A DNA stretch of 64,000 bases from Chrysopilus asiliformis (lineage: Eukaryota; Arthropoda; Insecta; Diptera; Rhagionidae), in NCBI GenBank assembly GCA_964034945.1, contig OZ035964.1:4786895-4850894 (forward strand). Direction: 5' to 3'. The position numbers were made by a program, and so were the translations under genes. A model generated the notes under the pieces. The model saw only the letters and a program-made list of their open reading frames with translations. It made no database searches and was not told the origin of the DNA. Positions 39,446 through 50,377 of this stretch are shown here, in pieces (the stretch's first letter is position 1; each line of letters starts with the position of its first letter).

Positions 39446-40760
39446 TTTGTGAGCAGGAAAAATATTTCTGAGACCTTTTACATCCGGCGAATATTTTTTC
39501 GAATTTTTAGAGGCTTGTTCTGAGTAGGAAAAATATTTCCGAGACCTTTCCCATCCGGCAAATATTTTTTCGAATTTTTAGAGGCTTGTTCTGAGTAGTA
39601 AAAATATTTCCGAGACCTTTCCCATCCGGCGAATATTTTTTTCGAGTTTTTAGAGGCTTGTTCTTAGTAGAAAAAATATTTCCGAAACCTTTCCCATCCG
39701 GCGAATATTTTTTTCGAATTTTTAGAGGCTTGTTCTGATTAGGAAAAATATTTCCGAGACCTTTTACATCCGGCGAATATTTTTTTCGAGTTTATAGAGG
39801 CGTGTTCTTAGTAGGAAAAATATTTCCGGGACCTTTTCTACTCGGGAAATATTTTTTTCGAATTTTTAGAGGCGTGTTCTTAGTAGGAAACATATTTCCG
39901 GTACCTTTTTTAAGCAGAAATTTTTTTTTTTAATTATTTTAGGCTTTTTGTGAGCAGGAAAAAATATTTCTGGACCTTTGCGCAGCGGAAAATATTTTTT
40001 TCAATTTTTTAAAGGCTTTTGCTTAGCGGGAAAAATATTTCTGCGACATTTTTTAAGCAGGAATTTTTTTTCGAATTTTTAGAGGCTTGTTCTGAGTAGG
40101 AAAAATATTTCCGACACCTTTTCCATCCGGCGAATATTTTTTTCGAGTTTTTAGAGGCGTGTTCTTAGTAGGAAAAATATTTCCGGGACCTTTTCTACTC
40201 GGGAAATATTTTTTACGAATTTTTGGAGGGTTGTTCTGAGTAGGAAAAATGTTTCTGCGACATTTTTTAAGCAGGAAATTTTTTTTTCGAGTTTTTAGAG
40301 GCGTGTTCTTAGTAGGAAAAATATTTCCGGTACCTGTTTTAAAAAGGAAATATTTTTTTCGAATTTTGAGAGACTTTTTCTGACCAGGAAAAATATTTCT
40401 GAGGTCTTTTTTAAGATGGAATTTTTTTTTCGAATTTTCAGAGGATTTTTCTGCGCAGGAAAAATTTTTTTGGGACCTTTTTTAAGCGGGAAATATTTTT
40501 TTGAACTTTTAGAGGCCATTTTTATGCGGGAAAATATATAGAAATGGCCACTAAAATGGCGTAAATATTTTATGCAAAGAATATTTTTTTTCAATTTTTT
40601 TAGAAGCTATTTGTGAGCAGGAAAAATATTTCTGAAACATTTTCTAATCAGAAAATATGTTTTTGAATTTTTTAGTAGATTTTTCTGAACAGGAAAAATT
40701 TTTGTAAGGCTTTTCTAAGTCGGATTTTTTTTTTTGAGTTTTTGAAGCTATTTCTAAAAA
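39446..40760. repeat. Minisatellite related to the fibulin intron 12 array
   Basis: About 17-18 units of about 71-75 bp with 'ggaaaaatatttccgagacc', 'catccggcgaatattttt' and 'tttttagaggcttgttctga'. Units become more diverged toward the 3' end. The same block order as 22118-23178. Confidence 0.85.
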
Positions 40761-42330
40761 GCGCCAAGAAAAATAAGAAAAACTAAAAAGCGCCAGAAAG
40801 TGAATAAATTTAAATTCAGCACGATATACTCACTGGATAATTAATGACTCTTCTGGTACTGTTCGAATAAGAATTTATTAAAATAAACACCCCCTCATCG
40901 TCCCCTTTCTGCCACGGCCTTACAAGAAAACACGGTAAATCTTTAACAACAACAAAAATGTGAATAACTTTGAAAATTCAACTCCAAATGAAAAATTCAT
41001 ACATTTTATACCTGAAGAGTGTCAAACAAATTGAAGAGCATCCCTTAATTTGATAAGAGTTTACACTTCAAATCAGTAAGGGTGGAATGAGAGGGAAATA
41101 TACATTTGAAAATATAATCACGTATGCAAAAATTAACCCCCAAGTCGTCTAACTTGCCTAAAATTACATGCCTTCGATCACCTCCAGACGGATTTTTTTT
41201 GTCCAATTAAAACGTGGAAACGCGGCTTTCCCACTGAAACCAGTGACGTACTCAGGCGGGCGCAGAGCCGCCGAAGTTTCACACCGCTCTCAGAGGCCTG
41301 AACGGCTCACCGCAGATAAGAAGGTGTGTACAAAATACGTCATCCATCCAGGGCGCAGAGGAAGGGTTAACGATAGTGTGGTATTCAATTCCATACGTAA
41401 CAGGGATGGGGTGGCGGAAAGAGGGCCGTTAAAAAGGCGAAAATATGTGAATGTGACTAATCTTATGGGTAGCTTAATACTCAGTTTTTACTTTCTTATA
41501 CAAAGTATGTATTATAAGAAAGAATTGTGATTATGGAAACAATTCGAATCTTAATTTTGACTAAAGCACATTTCCGGCTTGACTGGAGTTATGTCACAAT
41601 AAAAAATAAAAATAATTTAAAAGAAGCTGTTATAAGAAAAAATGAGATGAGAAACTAAAATTCCGCAGAGCCGAGTTGCCCAAAAACCGAGTTGTCCTGC
41701 ACCGGACCAAAACATACTAATATAGGGTGTCTCATCATCCCGCGTGAATTTAACTTTTTCAAGAAATTCAGGAACGTTCGTTTAAATATGTTTTTTTTTG
41801 TTCAATCAGAAATAGAAAAAAGGAAAAATACAGCCAACCGGAGTGGAAATGTAAATATTTTTCAATGGTAGAATAAAAAATTTGAATTATCTCATTGTCA
41901 AATACATAAATGAATGGTAAATGTTGGTAAAAAGAAAATCTCTCCATTTACCCACTTTTATTTTGCTTTCTTGTGTGCAATTTATTTGCTTAATATTCCC
42001 ATTGTTTAAGTTTTCTCAACTGAAATTGCATTTCCTTGTTGTTGGCTGCCATCCTTGCTCAACTCACCATTCTTTTCCTCAAATTTTCCGGGCAAAAAAA
42101 AAATCTCATCTGGGGGATTTTTTGCGGTCGTTGAATCCGATTCTGACGTTAAGAAATCCGTAAGGATATTTCAAAGGTAAGGAAATATGTTCGGAGACAG
42201 AAAAGTAACAAATAATATTAATAAAAAAATTTGAAAAAAAGTCGTGTGAAAAATGTTTTATTTAAAAAAAAGAGTTCCAATTTTTTGGTTCCAATTTTTT
42301 GGTCACAAAACCAATTTTTTGGGCACCGTG
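40761..42330. other. Non-coding intergenic DNA
   Basis: No supported exon. The 120-codon ORF at 41168-41530 lacks recognisable domains or splice context. 42090-42170 carries a piece of the 122-bp repeat. Confidence 0.35.
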
Positions 42331-42602
42331 CACTCAGAAAAATGGAGGCTAACTCGACGACCTACATACGGCGTAATTGGCCTCGGGTAGGCGCGCGTTC
42401 GCCTGCATGTGAGCAAGTAAAACTGAGTTGACCTGTGGTCGGAGAAATTCTGAAATCAAGCCACCAGCAGGTGAAGTAGGGCATTGGGAGCTGCACGAGT
42501 TGACCTTAGATAGGTTAACTCTGACCGCTAGCGGGCTTACAGAAACCTGTGTAAGGTCAGAGTTTACCTGACAAAAAGTTGACCTGGACATTTTTCTGAG
42601 TG
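42331..42602. mobile_element. 272-bp miniature element with CACTCAGAAAAATG ends
   Basis: Inverted ends CACTCAGAAAAATG match over 14 bp. The interior is less A+T-rich with 'ggtcagagtt' and 'gttgacctg' motifs in both orientations. No clear target duplication. Confidence 0.65.
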
Positions 42603-42658
42603 TGTATCAGAAATAAAAGCATAAAAATGAAACAAAGATTTAAAATTTTTTATTTAGT

Positions 42659-43260
42659 TGGCCTTCGTATCTGTCTGTCTGTTTGCGTGTCTGTCTATCT
42701 GTTAGGGTCAAATCTTGCAATCTAATTTTGACCCATTTCCACTCATCCGATTGACTTGAAATTTTCCACCCATACGTAAGTCCGACGACAATACAACATT
42801 TTTTCTACTTCGTCCTTCTAACGATAAGGCAAAGTCCCGTTAGGATAACGGCATTATCCCTGTCTTCAAATTTTTCGGAGAAAAATCTCTTCTGGGGGTT
42901 TTTTTTTGGGTCGCTGAATTCGATTGTGGGATAACGGAGGGTCCTGAAAGGATAACACGATTATCCTTTTTCTCAAATTTTCTGAGAAAAAATCATCTAG
43001 AGATGTTGGAGTCATATCAATCAAATACAAAGTGACAAAAAAAATAAAATCAAAAAAAAAATTGAAAAAAATGTTTTTATTTTAAGAAAATGCACTAAAA
43101 AGGAGAAAATCTTTTTTTGGTGCTGTGTAAAAGCGAGATAAATCATAAAAAATAAAATAAAAAAGGATAAAGGCGAGATAAAAAATAAAAAAATAAAATA
43201 AAAAAGGATTTTTTTTCTTTTTATCACATTTTTTAAAATAAAAGCTTTTCTTAAAGACAT
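42659..43260. mobile_element. GTCY element, 'agggtcaaatctt' family, copy 1
   Basis: (GTCT)n run at 42670-42705, then 'agggtcaaatcttgcaatct' and 'ttgacttgaaattttccacc', then units of the 122-bp repeat, then an A-rich tail with 'aataaaaaaggat'. Copies 2 and 3 are at 55.1 and 58.6 kb. Confidence 0.6.
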
Positions 43261-44757
43261 TTTTAATTTTTTTTTTGAATTATTTTATTTTCATAAAAGT
43301 GAAAAGTAATTTTTTTTACATATTGTATATATGATCTAATTTATTTGCTGCATATCTATAAGCGTTGTATCATATTTGATTATTTTTGACGTCGTGCAGC
43401 AATATATCATCTATCGATACTAGAATTTCCTTAAGACGAGATTCTGTTATCAGAGCGTTATGCGCTGTTGAAAGTGCCCCACCCACTATCGTGTACTATC
43501 TAAAGTTTATCATGATTTGTTATTGTTTCTGTTTCTATTCTGGGAATTGCTGCTGTTGTTGGGGGTGGTGGTGGCGGTGGTCGTGGTGGTGGTGGTTGTT
43601 GGTTCCCAGCTATATTGCATGGGAAAACAGTGCACCGATTCTTTGAATAAGAGTACATAAAATGGCAAAATATAAAGCGCTGCAGCAGCGCAAAAAGAGG
43701 TTATGAAAGAGAAGAAAACCTTTGATCTCAAGCAATTGCTATAGAGTGGACGAGGAAAACGGAGAGAGAAAAAAAGAGAGAGAGAAAGATAAAATAAAGT
43801 GGAACGGCGAAAGAAACTTTCTGAAAGGGGAGGGTAAAAGAACTCTCCCCATAATTGCAATTGTGCATTCCTGCACAGTAATTGAGAGAAGATTCTCCTG
43901 GCCATTTACTATTTCGCCTGTAGTTATACTATCTGCTTATACTCCTTTATTATGATTATTACGGATAGTATACTTTTGTTTTCTGTTACTAGAGTCTCAT
44001 GTATACACAATAAAATAAGACAAATGTTGGTACAAAATAACCATTCTGCAACCGTTTCAGTCTTTCAGGCAACTAAAGTTGCATAGAATGCATGGCAAGT
44101 AGCTATTCTGACGGGATATTCAACTGAAGGGAAACGCCTTCTACTTCTGATCATTAGAATTCGCACATTCGTTCACATTTCAGTAATATAAGTTGTATAT
44201 TAGAAAAATCCTGGACAGAATGATGGCCAGAAGAATATCCTCTGCAATTAAAAGAAAGAGTTATAGAATATCTGTTCTGTTTAAAGTATTTGCAGGGGCG
44301 TTTACCCATGACTCTGTAGTACTTTACACTTATTCACAAAATTCCATACGTAGTTCTTTCAACAAACATAAATTTTCAGGCAGAAAAGTTTCCCATATAT
44401 AAACCAACGCCATTTGTTGCAAATATATTGCGAAAACTCAGCACCATAACCAGGACCCTAAAGACCCCCAGCGCGGCCCGTGATGGAAGAAAGGGCAAGG
44501 GGTGGAGGAGTGAGATTTTAAGGAGACTTTCGAAGAGTATAGGGAGATTTTCTATCCACAAAATTCTACACCACCGCCTTGTCATCTAGTCTGCACTAAA
44601 TAGCAGAAGTGAAACATTAGAGCTTGTAAACTGGCGTGTTTGGGCTTGTAACTGGTAAATCGATATATTTTGAGTTTTTTTTTCACTTTTTCCCCACAAA
44701 GCCTACGTTTGCAATACGCTTTGTCAGAGGTAAAGGATCGGTTTTCTTTTCTTCTGC
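43261..44757. other. Non-coding DNA, UTR-like
   Basis: Mostly unique sequence with a (GGT)n run at 43560-43600. No exon supported. Confidence 0.35.
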
Positions 44758-46190
44758 TTTTTATACTCTATACGATACATCATATAGGGGTATATTAAAT
44801 TTAGTATACCGTTTGTAACACATCGAACCAATTGTCGGACACAAAAATTCACTACACTATTTTGAGTTCCCCATGTCTGCCTGTCCGTCTGTCGTTTGTC
44901 GTCTCTCCGTCTGTCTGTCTGTCCGTCTGTCCGTCTGTCCGTCTGTCCGTCTGTCCGTCTGTCCGTCTGTCCGTCTGTCCATCTGTCCGTCTGTCCGTCT
45001 GTCCGTCTGTCCGTCTGTCCGTCTGTCCGGCTGTCGTCTGTCTATCCCTCTGTCTTCCGTACACGACATAACTTTCGAAAGGATTGAGCTAAAGACTTGA
45101 AATTTCTAGTAAATAGCAAGTGAAAATTCAATTTTTAGTGACCTCACCCCTCCCCTTGGCTCATTTCCTGCTTTTTCTCGTAAGGCCCCATCTACCCCTG
45201 TAAGGATTCGATTTATAAGTAAAAATGGGAGCCTAATCCAGTGTTCTTTTTGTGAAAATTCAATTTTTCGTGGGACACCTCCACCCCCCAGCCCTGCCCA
45301 AATCATTAGTGATATCCGAAAACGGACAACGGATTCGTAATCAGAGGCCCGAAAAACCCCCCTATGCCAAGTTTCAGCGAAATCGGAGACGTGTCAAAAA
45401 ATTGAAAAAAATCGTAAGGGGGACCCCTTCACTTTTTTTAAGGACGAAAAATTCAAGTCCTCCGATCGGGCTGAAATTCAGAACTTAGAGGTTATCGGGG
45501 ACGGAGAATCGATATCCGGTGTCCTTTTTGAGGGGGGCGGTGCGGTTTGGGGGGTACAAGGACGAGGTCCTTCAAAAATCCTTTTTTACCCAAAAAGGAC
45601 ACCGGATATCGATTCCTCGCCCCCGAAAACTTTAAGATTCCAAATTTTATGAAAATCATTTCAGCCGTTTCCGAGATAAAAGGGTTCAATTTTTAAAGAT
45701 TTGACTTTAGGAAAACCGTTTGTCTCTCGCGTAATTTTTGGCCTATCGACTCGCGGAAAACGGTTTTTAATAGATAAAAGGATTCTGAAGAATGTGTGTT
45801 TTTTGGTTTTCTTGAAAAGGCAGAACTTTTTTCTCAAAAAGAATTTTTTCTCGTGACATGAAATTTTCTTGAGATTTTTTCAAGAAAATTTGAAAAAATT
45901 TCAGTTTTTAAAAATTTACAAAATGCAATTAAAAATTACTACAAAACGTTGGGAAATGGCGACAAAATATGAAATTCCAATAAAGTTTGCCATTCCGACC
46001 AACATAAATACATCAAATAATTTATTAGGTTCTGGTTTTTCCATTGATTGTGAAATGGAATCGGTAAAAAAAGCACCGGAAGTAAATCATTCCTTCGACC
46101 TCCCCCCTCCCCTTGGCTCGTCGCCTGCTCCTTCTTTTGATGTCCCGCCTAATCCTGTAAGAATTCGGTTTCTCGCAAGAATGAATTTTT
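44758..46190. mobile_element. mini-me/HINE-like element C
   Basis: Head 'ttttatactctatacgatac' and 'gtataccgtttgtaacacat', then the longest (GTCTGTCC)n array of the window (44879-45050), 'aactttcgaaaggattgagc', then the 1-kb body shared with A and B. The head motif and GTCY array match the described dipteran mini-me design. Confidence 0.7.
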
Positions 46191-47312
46191 CTTGAATAAA
46201 ACTTTTTTCTGCATGTTTTTTTCCTTTGTGGGGTGCGAATTTGATGCAACCAAATGCCTCAAATGTCTCCGTCATAAATACAATAACTTCTATAGTCGAG
46301 AAAAGTAAAAAACCTGTGCAAAAACGGTCGCTTACCCGTTGCTATTACGTAGCAGCAACTAATTTGTGACCCCTTATTTTGCAACCCAGGTTATGTGACC
46401 GTCATACAAACGGCATGTGCCCAGTTCGGATTATTTGGATAGTCTTCTCTATAAAATTGAATGTCTGTATGTTACGACTTGGCTCGAAAACCAGTCATCC
46501 GATTTTGATGCGGTTTTTTGTTAAATATAGCTTAGACATCTGGAAAGGTTATACGCGATTTGTGGTTTCTTTCCTATTACCCGTTTTTACTCCGTCTTCC
46601 TCCCTCGTCCCCCCGGAGGTTTTGTTCCCGGCCTTTTCAATTTATTATTGTATTTTTTTAAACACTAAAAAACAATAACTAAATATGCAAAATATTATAT
46701 ATACTTTGGCTAGGGGTCGCTGGAAATGATAATTAGAGATTTTTTTCACTTATTTACATAAAACTTTCCATTGAATTAAACAGTGTAGAATTTAGGTGCA
46801 AGTAGGAGGAGCCGATTCTTAGTAAATTGTCGATCTGAGAATAAATAAGTTTTCACTATTTTTAGTAAATAGAGGTAGGGTAAATAACTAAATAAACAAG
46901 AGCTCACCAACTATTTCATAGAATACAGACATCATTTATATATCAGAGAAAGCGACAGAGAGATATAGAGAAAGAGAGAGAGAGAGAGATAAAGAGGTAA
47001 TTGTTGAACTCGAAGGGACAGAGTGGGAAACAATTAAATCTATCTTCAAAATACAACATAGAAATACAAGTTTTTCACATAATAGCAAAACCCAACAATA
47101 TTTCGCGATTTAAAATTTTAAATTCATGAAAAAATCATCTCATCCTAATCAATTCCTCCTGTATATATGCATGGATTAGTCCTTTGCGTCTCTAAGTATG
47201 CTACAAGTGAATTCAGAGTCCCTGTTTAAGATTTGAAACTACACAGCAAATCAACCACGTATTTCTGGAGACAAAAATAAATAAATAAATAAAGTATTTC
47301 TCATGTATAAAC
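46191..47312. other. Non-coding DNA left of the hAT element
   Basis: A+T-rich, with a (GA)n run at 46964-46990. No exon seen. Confidence 0.4.
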
Positions 47313-47882
47313 TAGAGCATTCAATCCCGGGTACCCGAAACCCGGGTACCCGGGAATCCCGGCCATTTTCTGGAACCGAAAACCGGGTTTGAATTGGGTA
47401 AAATTACCCGGTTTTCGGTGCTGAAAGCAAGCAATTTCTTACATGCTAAAATATCAAAATACTGTTCGTTCGCTGCTGAATATATACGAAATACATATTT
47501 GTAAGTACATATTTCTGTTAATAATAACTGTAAATTAAAAGATTAATGCAAAATTAAGCCATCCGATTACATTTTCTTTACAAAGTCTCTTTAAAACAAC
47601 GACAATATAATAGATTTATATGCGCTCACAGAAAGTATTAAATTTCCTGTAAAGTTAAAATGGTTTTTTTATGTATAGGCAGGGAACAACTATTATATAG
47701 AATGGAAAATAAGACCTTTCCTCATTAACTTCCACTAGAGTAAGCACTACACTATAGAAATTGATTTGTTGTCTTACACAGGGACTACATTAGGTTTTAT
47801 TTCTGGTATACTAGCTGGTTCACCAAAAATAATAGCCTACTAGTTTTTTTTGCGTGGGCCAATTCTGGTATGACATTTCAGT

Positions 47883-48110
47883 ATGATTTTGAATTTTGAC
47901 ATGTCGTTAAACCGCGAACAGAAAATTAAAATTGCCAAAATATTGGCTTTAAAATGTTTGGAGGAAGAAGAACTTTTGATAAATTTGAAAAAACGAAGAC
48001 AATATTGGGTAAATCCCTTTTTAGCATTACGGGATAAATATGATATCGAAGCTAAATATGATATACGAACGAATTCCTTTCATTTTCTTTTTCACACTTT
48101 CCACAGTTAA
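47883..48110 (+). pseudogene. Harbinger transposase N-terminal remnant
   Basis: 75 codons. The motif KKRRQYWVNPF resembles the R-R-x-(Y/F)-W-V-x-P start of HARBI1-like nucleases, preceded by a Glu-rich helix. Sequence after about residue 55 is out of family, so the DDE domain has been lost by deletion. Confidence 0.6.
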
Positions 48111-48281
48111 ACTCAATTCTTTGGCAATATTTTCCCATGCTCTTTTTTTCAAATCAATTCTTCGATAATTATTTGATTTTGAATTCCACAACCATTCTTT
48201 TTCGCGAAAAATATTTATCAATTTAATAATTTCGCTCCGTGAAAATTTCGTTTCCGCCATTTTAATCAATTGAAATGTCAA
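48027..48281 (-). pseudogene. Myb/SANT-like (MADF) protein remnant of Harbinger
   Basis: 85 codons reading inward from the right end. FSRSEIIKLINIFREKEWLW, then RAWENIAKEL, then VKKKMKGIRSYI fit the Trp/Tyr-spaced MADF/Myb-SANT DNA-binding helix pattern. Truncated after the domain; its 3' end overlaps the opposite transposase remnant at the deletion junction. Confidence 0.6.
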
Positions 48282-48954
48282 AATCTGGAGTGATATTCCA
48301 TAACTTGCTTCAAGCGTTTGTATCGAGTTAGAAGAAAAAGTAGTATTCGCTAGCTCTGTTTTGCCCTGTCATTTATTTTGGTCGAAACAGAGACAGCGAA
48401 TACTACTTTTTCTTCAAACGCTTGTTTCGAGTTAGAAGAAAAAGTAAAGTTACGGAATTCCACTCCTGGTATACCAACGCTGTCTACGAAAATGGTATAC
48501 CAATGCGGTCTTACCAGAAAAACTGGTAAACCAGATTGGTCCACACAGGCTTTTTAGCGAGCAATTTTGCTGGTATACCAGAAATAAAAGCTAATGTAGT
48601 CCCTGTGTTACTTCTCCTTTCTGCTGTCATACACTCGATGAAAAAAAATCAAATATGATGTTTTCTTATAATGCCGCCCACAGTCAATCAAAATGTGAAT
48701 TTTTTAACCGTAATTTTCGGATGTACGCTTCCAACGCAAAAAATTTTGTTAGAGCTTTCCTTTCTATAATAGTAATTGTTCCGTGGTATAGGTTTAAATT
48801 TAATGTTGCAATTGCAATTTTTTACTGGTAATTTCTTATTTTTTCTTTACATTTTCAGCACCGGTTCCAGAACCGGGTACCCGGTTCTCGAAGATTCTAG
48901 CACCGAAACCCGGTTCCTTAAAATTGTCTCGGTGCTGAATGCTATAGTATAAAC

Positions 48955-49930
48955 GGATTTAAGTTTTTTTTTAAATTTATAGATATATACCTTCACCAGC
49001 TTGAACTTCAGCAGTGCTGCAACATAAATTACTAAAAACATTCAGTACATAATATAGAAACAATAATAATACAACAAAAAAAAAAAGTTTATTTTATTGA
49101 TTACCATTCGGAAATAAGCGCCGAGAACAAAGCAAACTCTTGATATGTTTGAATCGGGACCTTGCATATATGCAGGCGACAATCTCTATCTATCCTTGTC
49201 TAATTGAAATTATACATAAGTGTCGAAATTGTAAGTTTTTTGTATACAAAAGCATTTTATCGCTAGTCGTCGTTGTCATAGGGTGGTATATGAAATGCAA
49301 TTCCTTACAAGATTCTATAGATCTTGTAATGAGAAGAAGATTCTTGCCTATTTACCGTTACATACATAGAGAGAGAGAGAGGAGAGAGAGGAGAGAGATT
49401 TTTTCTTGATACAATGCCTGCGAATAGGCAACAGAGAATTCCTTTCACAGCCGCTAAGTATGCAAAATATGTATATTATGTATTTTAAAATATGTAAATC
49501 AAAAATATTATCTACTATTCGACTGCTAGCGATTGTTTAGAGGTTTCTGTTTTGTTAATTCCACCACGTAAGAAACCCAATTGACACAGATCTGATAGTG
49601 CACCTGGATTTATGTTAATTTTTGTTCAATTTTCTTTTTTTTTTTAGAAAATTTTACCCATTACGGCCGGTTGATATTAGTCTGGTTGCCAGCTGCCTAG
49701 TGATCAGCGGCTAGCATACCAGTAACCTGTTCCAATTAACATTACCAGCGGCTAGCATACCAGTAACTTGTTCCAATTAGCGTACAAAATTAAAGCTGGC
49801 AAAAAATTAAGTTTGAAATTTGATAACTCCAAAGACATTCATGTTGTTTATATGTTTCTACACATATGCTGATATTCGGTGGTGTGAAATTTGAAAAAAA
49901 AGAATCGGAAGAATCACAACAAAGTTATAA
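48955..49930. other. Non-coding DNA
   Basis: (GAGA)n at 49366-49400. 49712-49790 has two tandem copies of a unit of about 43 bp with 'gcggctagcataccagtaac'. No exon. Confidence 0.45.
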
Positions 49931-50377
49931 GGTGCGTTTTCGTTTTTGACACGCTGCTACCACCTTACGCCTGGTGCCAAGAAAAACTGTTTGAATTTGC
50001 CACTTTGGCGTCAGATGTCTCTGACACCGGCTGTTCGAGTTTAGCTCTTTTAACTCTAGGTGCTAGCACCGCTGACACCAGCCTTGATACGGGTACGGGA
50101 GTGATTCTCTGGATGCTACAAATCTCATCACTAATAAATTCTCCAATTCCTCACTTTCCAATTGCGCAGCATCATATTCATCAATATCTTCCAATAAATG
50201 AATAATAATGGAAAAACTCAATCCGAGAGTTGACCGCCGATCTGCCATTGTGTAAGTTTTGACAGTTCTTCACTCCGGCATACTCGAACACGGTGACAGC
50301 ACTCTTGGTAGCAGACTTAATTTTTGACAGGTAGCAATTGCTTCGGTGCCATTACTCCGGTGCCAAAAACGAACATC
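49931..50377. mobile_element. Candidate Harbinger-like derivative
   Basis: Ends share 'ttcgtttttg(a/g)cac' in inverted orientation. An inward - strand ORF from 50248 (MADRRSTLGLSFS...LLEDIDEYDAAQL) has the acidic N-terminal style of insect Harbinger transposases. Target duplication unclear (TAA on the left, TTA on the right). Confidence 0.4.

Larger units (their letters stand above)
47777..48607. mobile_element. PIF/Harbinger element, internally deleted, 831 bp
   Basis: TTA duplications at 47774-47776 and 48608-48610. TIRs start CACAGGGACTACATTA and match at about 37 of 39 positions. It contains a 5' remnant of a transposase-like ORF (+) and of a Myb/MADF-like ORF (-), the two genes typical of Harbinger. 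The catalytic region is missing. Inner inverted repeats at about 48310-48345 and 48400-48445. Confidence 0.88.
47313..48946. mobile_element. hAT-type non-autonomous element carrying a nested Harbinger
   Basis: Eight-base duplications GTATAAAC at 47305-47312 and 48947-48954. TIRs TAGAGCATTCA and TATAGCATTCA (inverted) match at 10 of 11. Subterminal regions hold repeated cccgggtacccg/accgggt motifs in both arms, as expected for transposase-binding sites. Without the nested insertion the element is 800 bp and has no transposase. Confidence 0.85.

Noticed and set aside
41168..41530. 120-codon + strand ORF
   Set aside because: No recognisable domain, no splice context, low-information composition; treated as chance.
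44832..45100. Cys/Ser/Val-rich and Arg/Thr/Asp-rich ORFs on both strands
   Set aside because: Translation of the (GTCTGTCC)n microsatellite of element C.
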